Shown one piece after another: positions 1 through 6,784 of a stretch of DNA of 64,000 bases. Within the stretch, counting starts at the first letter, position 1; the number at the start of each line of letters is the position of its first letter. The stretch is from Streptomyces sp. BK239. GTDB taxonomy: Bacteria > Actinomycetota > Actinomycetes > Streptomycetales > Streptomycetaceae. The stretch covers positions 248,001 through 312,000 of the forward strand of contig NZ_SHKS01000001.1 of the NCBI RefSeq assembly GCF_004217285.1. Direction: 5' to 3'. The translations under genes and the position numbers were made by a program. The notes under the pieces are model-generated. The model did no database searches and had not been told where the DNA came from. It saw only the letters and a program-made list of their open reading frames with translations.

Positions 1-23
1 CTGATCGACCCTACTCCACGGGG

Positions 24-57
24 TTGCAAAGGACCCTTTGCAAAGCTATCTTTGTAA
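24..57. promoter_or_regulatory. Nested palindromic operator at the start of the HTH regulator gene
   Basis: Bases 24-43 form a perfect inverted repeat, TTGCAAAGG-AC-CCTTTGCAA. The right arm is itself part of a 10-bp palindrome, CTTTGCAAAG (36-45). A third half-site, CTTTGTAA (50-57), pairs with 38-45 with one mismatch. The array ends 3 bp before the ATG at 60 and no ribosome site fits between them, so the mRNA is probably leaderless and the regulator probably binds here to control itself, and any divergent gene to the left. Autoregulation is inferred. Confidence 0.6.
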
Positions 58-59
58 CT

Positions 60-710
60 ATGGACGAGCCCAAGAAGCCCTCGGGTCCGCAAGGCGCCCA
101 GGACCCGCTGATCCACAGTCTCGACGCGCGCTCGCTGCGCGGGCTCGCGCATCCGCTGCGCATGCGGCTGCTGAACGAGCTGCGGCACGAAGGGCCGGCG
201 ACCGCATCCCAACTCGCGTCGAAACTGGGCGAGTCCAGCGGGGCCACCAGCTACCACCTGCGTCAGCTCGCCGCGCACGGCTTCGTCGAGGACGCGCCGG
301 AGCGGGGCAAGGGGCGCGAGCGGTGGTGGAAGTCGGTCCACGGGGGCGTGAGCTTCGACGGCGGGCTGCTGGAGGACCAGGATCCCGAAGTCCGGGGCGC
401 CGCCGACCTGTTCCTGCACGAGGTGGCCAACCACCACACCCGGGAGCTGGCGACCTGGCTCGGCACCCGGCACGAGTGGTCCGAGGAGTGGAACCGTTCC
501 TCGGACATGAGCGACTGGACGTTGGATCTGACGCCCGGTCAAGCCCTGGAGCTCATCGGCGAGATGCACGAACTCGTGGGCCGCTACCGCGCGTCGGCCC
601 TCGGTGACGGCGCCGCCCCGGGCGCGGAGCGGGTCCGCGTCCACACGCACGTGATCCCCACCCGCACGGACCGAACGGACCCGACCGACCCCACTAACCC
701 CTCGGACTGA
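60..710 (+). CDS. ArsR-type winged-helix transcriptional regulator
   Basis: The predicted protein has 216 residues. Its first 90 residues read as a winged helix of the ArsR/HTH_20 class: a SLRGLAHPLRMRLL recognition opening, then TASQLASKLGESSGATSYHLRQL as the helix-turn-helix, then a wing ending in GRERWWK. The rest is an acidic helical region of the kind that forms a dimer or ligand pocket. The reading frame stays open upstream to a TTG at 24, but ATG 60 is preferred because the frame upstream runs through the palindromic operator. The C-terminus is a low-complexity stretch of RTD/PTD units. These regulators often control a divergently placed MFS exporter; any such gene lies outside the window. 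DNA-binding class is secure, the effector is unknown. Confidence 0.8.
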   Translation: MDEPKKPSGPQGAQDPLIHSLDARSLRGLAHPLRMRLLNELRHEGPATASQLASKLGESSGATSYHLRQLAAHGFVEDAPERGKGRERWWKSVHGGVSFDGGLLEDQDPEVRGAADLFLHEVANHHTRELATWLGTRHEWSEEWNRSSDMSDWTLDLTPGQALELIGEMHELVGRYRASALGDGAAPGAERVRVHTHVIPTRTDRTDPTDPTNPSD

Positions 711-721
711 GAGGCCGCCCG

Positions 722-925
722 ATGCATCCTGAGATCCACCTCGCCCTGCACCGCGCCCACACCGCCGCACTCCGCGCCGACGCCGACGCCCACCGCCTCG
801 CGGCGGCGGCGCGCCGGCCCCGTGCCGTACGCGCCCGCCTCGGCTGGACCCTCGTGGAACTCGGCCTCCGCCTGGCCGCCACCCCCCGACCGACGACGAT
901 CGCACTCCCCGGGGCCCTCCGCTGA
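722..925 (+). CDS. Small arginine/alanine-rich hypothetical protein
   Basis: A 67-residue reading frame starts 11 bp after the regulator stop, so it is likely co-transcribed. The translation is rich in Ala, Arg and His, with an amphipathic leucine pattern (LGWTLVELGLRLA) near residues 41-53. There is no signal peptide and no recognised domain. An AG-rich GAGAGG lies upstream of the ATG. Small basic proteins of this kind commonly follow such regulators in Streptomyces, which supports it as real; the function is unknown. Confidence 0.5.
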   Translation: MHPEIHLALHRAHTAALRADADAHRLAAAARRPRAVRARLGWTLVELGLRLAATPRPTTIALPGALR

Positions 926-1041
926 CAACACCGGCGACACCGGGTGCGCCGGCCCGCCGGCGGCACCGTGGCGACCGGCGGCGCGGTTCCTCAGGCCGCG
1001 CCGCCGCCCCGACGGTCCCCAATTCCCTTCGGCCGGCCCCG

Positions 1042-1540
1042 CGGTACCCGAGGGAGCCGTCAGCCTTGCGGCCCCCCGAAGGAGCCCACCCACCAGCCGC
1101 GCGACACCTCGACGGATCCTCGGCCGGCCCTGCGGCACCCGAAGAGCCCTCCATCAGCCCTGCGACATCCCCGAGGAGCCCACCACCAGCCGCGCGACAT
1201 CCCCGAAGGGCCGACCGCCGGCCGCGGGGCACCCCGAGGGAGCCGACCGCCAGCCGCGCGGCACCCCGAGGGAGTCCACGCCAGCCGCCTGGCATCCCGG
1301 TGGTCGACCGCCAACCGCGCGGCACCCCGGTCGGGCCCTGCGTCAGCCGGGTGGCATCCCGGGCGGGCTGTCCGTCAGCCGGCACTCCGAAGGGCACTCC
1401 GTCAGCCCCGCAGCACGCTGAAGGGGCCGCCCGTCAACCGCGCGGCACCCCGGTCGGGCCCTGCGTCGGCCCCAAGCAGCACCCCGGAGCAGCCGCCCGT
1501 CAGCCCCGCGGCACCCCGGAGGACCCCCGTACCATCAGCT
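1042..1540. repeat. Degenerate ~31-bp tandem repeat array, about 16 units
   Basis: A unit close to CGGCACCCCGAGGGAGCC followed by GACCGCCAGCCGCG recurs with starts at about 1042, 1069, 1102, 1133, 1163, 1195, 1227, 1259, 1290, 1320, 1352, 1380, 1411, 1443, 1477 and 1509. Spacing is 27-34 bp, mostly 30-32. Units differ at several positions, so this is an old, diverged minisatellite. The last two units run into the 3' end of the LacI gene (stop 1500-1502). It occupies the otherwise gene-free stretch 926-1499. All frames are open because the DNA lacks A/T, but none looks coding. No spacers of unique sequence are present, so it is not CRISPR. Confidence 0.85.
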
Positions 1541-2546
1541 CCCCCCGGACCGTGGTGATCCCGCCCGGTGGGGGCTCCTCGCGGCCCATGGCGATGCGGC
1601 CCGCCCGTGCCCCCGCCTCGGTCAGGGGCAGTCGTACCGTCGTCAGGGAGGGCACCGCGTCGATGCTGAAGGGGAGGTCGTCGAAGCCGGCGACCGAGAC
1701 GTCATCGGGGATGCGGAGCCCCGAATCCCGCAGCGCGGCGCAGGCGCCCAGGGCGACGGAGTCGTTCGCGGCGACGACCGCAGTCAGGGACGGGTCGCGG
1801 CGCAGCAGTTCCAGCGTCGCCTCGTAGCCGGACTGCCGGTCGTAGCGTCCGTACACCGTCCGCCGGGGGTCGTCCTCGATCCCGGCCGCTTCGAGCGCGG
1901 CCCGGTGGCCCTCCAGCCGGTGCCGGGTCGTGGTCCGCTCCTCCGGGCCCGCGATGTAGCCGAGGTTGCGGTGGCCGAGCCCTATCAGGTGCTCGGTGAG
2001 TTCCCGGCCCCCGCCCCGGTTGTCGAAGGTCAGCGCGATCGCGCCGGTGTCGTCGGCGGGCGGGCGCCCGCACAGCACGACCCGCGTCCCCGCCTCCGCC
2101 AGCTTGCGCAGCTTCGCCGCCACCGCCGAGGCGTGCGGCTCGTGCTCCACGGCGCCGCCGGTCAGCACCACGGCCGCCGCCCGCTGCCGCTGCAACAGGG
2201 TCAGATACGTCAGCTCCCGCTCGGGAGAGCCCCCCGTGTTGCACACCACCGCCAGCCGCTCGCCGCCGGCTCTGCCGCCCGGCCCCCCGATCTCCGACTG
2301 GATCGCGCTCGCCATGATCCCGAAGAAGGGGTCGGCGATGTCGTTGACCAGGATGCCCACCAGGTCGCTGGTCGCGGCCGCCAGCGCGCTCGCCGGCCCG
2401 TTCAGCACGTAGTCCAGCTCGTCCACCGCCCGCAGCACCCGCTCACGGGTGGTTGCGGCCACGGGGTAGTTCCCGTTCAGCACGCGCGACACCGTCGCGG
2501 GGGAGACCTGCGCGCGGGCCGCCACGTCCGCCAGGGTCACCGTCAT
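1500..2546 (-). CDS. LacI-family transcriptional regulator
   Basis: The predicted protein has 348 residues. The N-terminal 50 residues are a classic LacI helix-turn-helix and hinge (VTLADVAARAQVSPATVSRVLNG), followed by a periplasmic-binding-protein-like sugar domain (LVGILVNDIADPFFG, later AVVAANDSVALGA and DDVSVAGFDD). A longer frame opens at 2606, but the ATG at 2546 begins the family sequence correctly and has GGAGG 8 bp upstream. It is divergent from the oxidoreductase operon starting at 2855, with a LacI-type palindrome between them, so it is the likely local repressor, responding to a sugar or polyol intermediate. The last residues lie in repeat-array DNA, so the extreme C-terminus may be unlike its relatives. 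Confidence 0.9.
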   Translation of the reverse strand: MTVTLADVAARAQVSPATVSRVLNGNYPVAATTRERVLRAVDELDYVLNGPASALAAATSDLVGILVNDIADPFFGIMASAIQSEIGGPGGRAGGERLAVVCNTGGSPERELTYLTLLQRQRAAAVVLTGGAVEHEPHASAVAAKLRKLAEAGTRVVLCGRPPADDTGAIALTFDNRGGGRELTEHLIGLGHRNLGYIAGPEERTTTRHRLEGHRAALEAAGIEDDPRRTVYGRYDRQSGYEATLELLRRDPSLTAVVAANDSVALGACAALRDSGLRIPDDVSVAGFDDLPFSIDAVPSLTTVRLPLTEAGARAGRIAMGREEPPPGGITTVRGELMVRGSSGVPRG

Positions 2547-2740
2547 CTCGTCGTCCTCCGGTCGCGCATCTCGTCGTATCCGTCGTTCGCCCATGTGGGC
2601 AGCCATGCAGGGGGCATGGTTCCCGGGCGTGCCGAGCAGACCTTACGGCCAGGAGCCCCGTTTGTTCGCCCCCTCGAACAACTCGGGATGGACACGGTCT
2701 TGTCCGGACCAGTGGTCAGAGGCTAGCTTCTCATCAGATA

Positions 2741-2752
2741 GAAAGCGCTTGC
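2741..2752. promoter_or_regulatory. Probable LacI-family operator
   Basis: GAAAGCGCTTGC contains the perfect 8-bp palindrome AAGCGCTT (2743-2750) with the central CG step typical of LacI/PurR/CcpA-type operators. It is the most LacI-like site seen in the 308-bp gap (2547-2854) between the divergent LacI gene and the oxidoreductase operon, and lies about 105 bp before the operon start. Binding by the neighbouring regulator is inferred from position. Confidence 0.55.
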
Positions 2753-2854
2753 TGCATCGCTGATCAGGACAAGGCGTCGGCGCAGCGCTCATCCGGGACA
2801 AGCCGCGTACGAGACGAGCACAGCGCCGCCTACGACGCCTATGAAGGGACCGAC

Positions 2855-4012
2855 GTGACACGCAAGACGGTGCGTATCGCCATGAACGGCGTGACCGGGC
2901 GCATGGGCTACCGCCAGCACCTGGTCCGCTCCATCCTGGCCCTGCGCGAACAGGGCGGACTCGACCTCGGCGACGGCACCGTGCTGTGGCCGGAACCCAT
3001 CCTCGTCGGCCGCCGCGAGCACGCCCTGAAGGCGCTCGCCGAGCAGCACGGCCTGGGCCTGGACAGCATCTCGACGGACGTGGACGCGGTCCTCGCCGAC
3101 GACAGCGTGGACATCTACTTCGACGCCCAGGTGACCTCAGCCCGCGAGGGGGCGATCAAGAAGGCGATCGCCGCCGGCAAGCACATCTACACCGAGAAGC
3201 CGACCGCCACCGGCCTCGAAGGCGCGCTGGAGCTGGCCCGCCTGGCCGACGCGGCGGGCGTCAAGCACGGCGTCGTCCAGGACAAGCTCTTCCTCCCCGG
3301 ACTGCTCAAGCTCAAGCGCCTCATCGACGGCGGCTTCTTCGGCCGGATCCTGTCCATCCGCGGCGAGTTCGGCTACTGGGTCTTCGAGGGCGACTGGCAG
3401 ACCGCGCAGCGCCCCTCCTGGAACTACCGCGCCGAGGACGGCGGCGGCATCGTCGTCGACATGTTCCCGCACTGGGAGTACGTGCTCCACGAGCTGTTCG
3501 GTCGCGTGAAGTCCGTCCAGGCCCTCACCGCCACCCACATCCCGCAGCGCTGGGACGAGAACGACAAGCCGTACGACGCCACCGCCGACGACGCCGCCTA
3601 CGGCATCTTCGAGCTGGAGGGCGGCGCGATCGCCCAGATCAACTCCTCCTGGGCCGTCCGCGTCAACCGCGACGAGCTGGTGGAGTTCCAGGTGGACGGC
3701 ACCGAGGGCTCCGCCGTCGCCGGTCTGCGCGACTGCCGTGTCCAGCACCGCAGTTCCACTCCCAAGCCGGTGTGGAACCCGGACATCCCGGCCACCGAGG
3801 TGTTCCGCGACCAGTGGCAGGAGGTCCCGGACAACCAGGTGTTCGACAACGGCTTCAAGGCCCAGTGGGAACTGTTCCTCAAGCACGTCTACGCCGACGC
3901 CCCCTACCAGTGGGACCTGCTGGCCGGCGCCCGCGGCGTCCAGCTCGCCGAGCTGGGCCTGAAGTCCTCGGCCGAGGGCCGCCGCCTCGACGTCCCGGAG
4001 ATCTCCCTGTGA
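2855..4012 (+). CDS. Gfo/Idh/MocA-family NAD(P)-dependent oxidoreductase
   Basis: The predicted protein has 385 residues. A Rossmann fold opens at residues 6-20 (RIAMNGVTGRMGYRQ, glycine-rich loop GVTGRMG) and the family signature EKP falls at residues 114-116. The C-terminal alpha/beta domain carries the conserved DMFPHWEYVL region. The GTG at 2855 is chosen because GAAGGGA lies just upstream and an in-frame ATG is lacking before it. The enzyme probably oxidises or reduces a ring hydroxyl or keto group of a sugar, sugar acid or inositol; the substrate cannot be read from sequence. It is first in a three-gene operon; its stop overlaps the next start (GTGA). Confidence 0.85.
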   Translation: MTRKTVRIAMNGVTGRMGYRQHLVRSILALREQGGLDLGDGTVLWPEPILVGRREHALKALAEQHGLGLDSISTDVDAVLADDSVDIYFDAQVTSAREGAIKKAIAAGKHIYTEKPTATGLEGALELARLADAAGVKHGVVQDKLFLPGLLKLKRLIDGGFFGRILSIRGEFGYWVFEGDWQTAQRPSWNYRAEDGGGIVVDMFPHWEYVLHELFGRVKSVQALTATHIPQRWDENDKPYDATADDAAYGIFELEGGAIAQINSSWAVRVNRDELVEFQVDGTEGSAVAGLRDCRVQHRSSTPKPVWNPDIPATEVFRDQWQEVPDNQVFDNGFKAQWELFLKHVYADAPYQWDLLAGARGVQLAELGLKSSAEGRRLDVPEISL

Positions 4013-5160
4013 CCATCCAACTCCCGGACACGTCAGGCACGTTGCGGACGTACGAACCCCGCATCGAGCCCCTCGCCCTCACCCCGGGCGCCCCCCTCGC
4101 CTCCCGTACGGTGTTCTCGGCGGCGCACGTCGTCGCCGACCCCTTCGCGGACGTGTCGCCCGACTCGGCCGCCGCCGTCGACTGGGACGCCACCCTCGCC
4201 TTCCGCCGCCATCTGTGGTCCCACGGCCTGGGCGTCGCCGAGGCCATGGACACCGCCCAGCGCGGCATGGGCCTGGACTGGGCCGGCGCGGCGGAGCTGA
4301 TCCGCCGCAGCGCCGCCGAGGCCAAGGCGGTCGGCGGACGCATCGCCTGCGGCGTCGGCACCGACCAGCTCACCGCCGGTACGCTCGCCGAGGTCCGCTC
4401 CGCCTACGAGGAGCAGCTCGCCCTCGTCGAGGCCTCCGGCGCCCAGGCCATCCTGATGGCCTCGCGCGCGCTGGCCGCCGCCGCCCGGGGACCCGAGGAC
4501 TACGTGGAGGTCTACGGGCACCTCCTCCGCCAGGCCTCCGAGCCGGTGGTCCTGCACTGGCTGGGCCCGATGTTCGACCCGGCGCTCGAGGGCTACTGGG
4601 GCTCCGCCGACCTGGACGCGGCGACCGACACCTTCCTAGAGGTCATCGCCGCCCACCCGGACAAGGTCGACGGCATCAAGGTCTCCCTCCTGGAGGCGCA
4701 GCGCGAGATCGACATCCGCCGCCGCCTCCCGCAGGGCGTCCGCTGCTACACGGGCGACGACTTCAACTACCCCGAGCTGATCGCGGGCGACGAGCAGGGT
4801 TTCAGCCACGCCCTGCTCGGCATCTTCGACCCGCTGGGGCCGCTGGCCGCCGAGGCCGTCCGGGTCCTGGACACCGGCGACACGGCGGGCTTCCGGGCCC
4901 TGCTCGACCCCACCGTCGAGCTGTCCCGCTACCTCTTCCAGGCGCCCACCCGCTTCTACAAGACGGGCGTGGTCTTCCTGGCCTGGCTGGCCGGCCACCA
5001 GTCGCACTTCACGATGGTCGGCGGCCTCCAGTCGGCCCGCTCCCTGCCGCACTTCGCCCGCGCCTACGAACTCGCCGACGGGCTGGGCCTGTTCCCCGAC
5101 CCGAAGCTGGCCGAGGAGCGGATGAAGAACCTGCTCGCCCTGTACGGAGTCACCCAGTGA
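4009..5160 (+). CDS. Dihydrodipicolinate synthase-like (DUF993-type) TIM-barrel protein
   Basis: The predicted protein has 383 residues. It reads as the actinobacterial family related to DHDPS/N-acetylneuraminate lyase (DUF993): a GMGLDWAGAAELIRRS segment near the N-terminus, GRIACGVGTDQL, a VVLHWLGPMFDP strand, DGIKVSLLEAQ (candidate Schiff-base lysine in IKVS), and a C-terminal FYKTGVVFLAWLAGHQ block. It would act as an aldolase or dehydratase on a keto-sugar acid. It is translationally coupled to the oxidoreductase before it and the isomerase after it by GTGA overlaps, so the three products act together. Which keto acid it cleaves is unknown. Confidence 0.8.
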   Translation: MTIQLPDTSGTLRTYEPRIEPLALTPGAPLASRTVFSAAHVVADPFADVSPDSAAAVDWDATLAFRRHLWSHGLGVAEAMDTAQRGMGLDWAGAAELIRRSAAEAKAVGGRIACGVGTDQLTAGTLAEVRSAYEEQLALVEASGAQAILMASRALAAAARGPEDYVEVYGHLLRQASEPVVLHWLGPMFDPALEGYWGSADLDAATDTFLEVIAAHPDKVDGIKVSLLEAQREIDIRRRLPQGVRCYTGDDFNYPELIAGDEQGFSHALLGIFDPLGPLAAEAVRVLDTGDTAGFRALLDPTVELSRYLFQAPTRFYKTGVVFLAWLAGHQSHFTMVGGLQSARSLPHFARAYELADGLGLFPDPKLAEERMKNLLALYGVTQ

Positions 5161-5996
5161 GCAACCCGGACCTGAGCCGCTTCTCCATCAACCAGATGAC
5201 GGTGAAGCAGCTGTCGCTGCCCGAACTCGTCGACGCCTGCCGCGACCTGGGCGTCGTCAACGTCGGCCTGTGGCGCGAGCCGGTCCGGGAGTACGGTCTG
5301 GAGGCGACTGCGAAGCTGGTCCGCGACGCGGGCCTGACGGTGACGACGCTGTGCCGGGGCGGCTTCCTCACGGCGATCGACCCGGACGCGCGGACGGCCG
5401 CCCTGGCCGACAACCGCCGGGCCGTGGACGAGGCCGCGGCCCTCGGCACGGACACCCTGGTCCTGGTCTCGGGCGGTCTCCCGCCCGGCTCGAAGGACCT
5501 GCGCGCCGCCCGCGAGCGCATCGCGGACGCGCTGGCCGAACTGGGCCCGTACGCCGAGGAACACGGCGTACGGCTGGCCATCGAGCCGCTGCACCCGATG
5601 TACGCCTCCGACCGCTGTGTGGTCTCCACCCTCGCCCAGGCCCTGGACCTCGCGGAACGCTTCCCCGCGCACCAGGTCGGCGTCACGGTGGACACCTACC
5701 ACATCTGGTGGGACGACCAGGCTCCCGCGCAGATCGCCCGCGCCGGCGCCGGCGGCCGCATCCACTCCTTCCAGCTCGCCGACTGGACCACCCCGCTGCC
5801 CGAGGGCGTCCTCACCGGCCGCGGCCAGATCGGCGACGGCGCGATCGACATGCGCGAGTGGCAGGGCTACGTGGAGGCGGCCGGATACACCGCCCCGATC
5901 GAGGTCGAACTCTTCAACGACGTCCTGTGGTCCCGCGACGGCCACGAGGTCCTCGCGGAGACGGCGGCGCGGTTCGTGGAGCACGTGGACCGCTGA
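5157..5996 (+). CDS. Sugar phosphate isomerase/epimerase-family TIM barrel
   Basis: The predicted protein has 279 residues, usual for AP-endonuclease-2/xylose-isomerase-like barrels. Metal-ligand strands are visible: RLAIEPLHPMY (Glu), GVTVDTYHIWWD (Asp and His), IHSFQLADW, and a terminal PIEVELFND (Glu). The family includes IolE, IolI and hydroxypyruvate isomerase. Start GTG 5157 overlaps the previous stop by 4 bp. It is the last gene of the operon and is followed 7 bp later by a strong hairpin. With the dehydrogenase and lyase it suggests oxidation, isomerisation/dehydration and cleavage of one carbohydrate, controlled by the LacI protein upstream. Confidence 0.82.
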   Translation: MSNPDLSRFSINQMTVKQLSLPELVDACRDLGVVNVGLWREPVREYGLEATAKLVRDAGLTVTTLCRGGFLTAIDPDARTAALADNRRAVDEAAALGTDTLVLVSGGLPPGSKDLRAARERIADALAELGPYAEEHGVRLAIEPLHPMYASDRCVVSTLAQALDLAERFPAHQVGVTVDTYHIWWDDQAPAQIARAGAGGRIHSFQLADWTTPLPEGVLTGRGQIGDGAIDMREWQGYVEAAGYTAPIEVELFNDVLWSRDGHEVLAETAARFVEHVDR

Positions 5997-6003
5997 CGTG
6001 GTC

Positions 6004-6050
6004 GAGGGGTGGGCGGGCATCCGCGCCTTGTGGACGCCCGCCCGCCCCTC
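6004..6050. terminator. Bidirectional hairpin terminator between convergent genes
   Basis: Arms 6004-6022 and 6032-6050 pair over 19 positions with one G-T wobble and one mismatch, around a 9-nt loop. It lies between the operon stop (5996) and the convergent AhpD-like gene (stop 6062). There is no T-tract, as is normal for Streptomyces. Confidence 0.8.
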
Positions 6051-6061
6051 TCGTCATCTCG

Positions 6062-6535
6062 TCATTCGAACATGCCGGGCTGGTAGTCGCCGGCGGGCTG
6101 CTGGACGATGACGTTCACGCGGTTGTACGCGTTGATCAGGGCGATGAGGGACAACAGGGCCGCGAGCTGGTCCTCGTCGTAGTGCTTGGCGGCGTTCTCC
6201 CAGGCCGCGTCCGTCACTCCACCGGCCGCGTCGGCGATACGGGTGCCCTGCTCCGTCAGCTCCAGCGCGGCGCGCTCCGCGTCCGTGAACACCTTCGCCT
6301 CCCTCCAGGCCGCGACCATGTGGAGGCGCTGCGCGGTCTCCCCGGCGGCGGTGGCGTCCTTGGTGTGCATGTCGGTGCAGAAACCGCAGCCGTTGATCTG
6401 GCTGGCGCGGATCTTCACCAGCTCCTGCGTCGCGCTCGGCAGGGTCGAGTCCGCGATCACCTTGCCCGCCGAGTTGACGTACCGGAGGAACTTCATCGCG
6501 ACCGGGTTGCCGAAGAGGTCGAATCGAGCGTCCAT
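6062..6535 (-). CDS. AhpD-like carboxymuconolactone decarboxylase-family protein
   Basis: The predicted protein has 157 residues. The AhpD-type redox motif is complete: CGFC at 50-53 with the downstream His at 57 (CTDMH), which in this family forms a peroxidase or disulfide-reducing site. The N-terminal residues and the EQGTRIAD/DEDQLAALLSLIALINAYNR block match the family core. An AGGAGC site precedes the ATG. Members act as alkylhydroperoxidases or thiol peroxidases in the cytosol and are usually trimers or hexamers. It is transcribed alone, convergent with the sugar operon and divergent from the LysM-hydrolase. Confidence 0.85.
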   Translation of the reverse strand: MDARFDLFGNPVAMKFLRYVNSAGKVIADSTLPSATQELVKIRASQINGCGFCTDMHTKDATAAGETAQRLHMVAAWREAKVFTDAERAALELTEQGTRIADAAGGVTDAAWENAAKHYDEDQLAALLSLIALINAYNRVNVIVQQPAGDYQPGMFE

Positions 6536-6784
6536 GGTGGGCTCCTGTGTCGTGGTGGTGGGTTACCTCTTTGACACCCGGGGCCGCCGGAATGTGACAC
6601 GCGGCTCGAGAATTCTTCCGCGTCCCTTGCGCACCGTCGCCGACGGGCGCGTGTGTGACCCCATTGGGCCCCTGGGAGTGCGGGGCACGAGTGGTCTTCG
6701 CAGGCTGGCGTCAGACGACCCCGCCACGTGTGACGAGTTCGATCGGTGCCCTTGAGCCGCCCGGTGCCGATGCGGAAGGACGAC

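Noticed and set aside
1042..1540. Possible CRISPR array
   Set aside because: Units abut one another without unique spacers, repeats are degenerate, and no cas genes are present.
944..1558. Open frames across the 926-1500 gap on the plus strand
   Set aside because: They follow the 31-bp repeat, all three frames are open, and translations are Pro/Arg/Gly low-complexity without a ribosome site.
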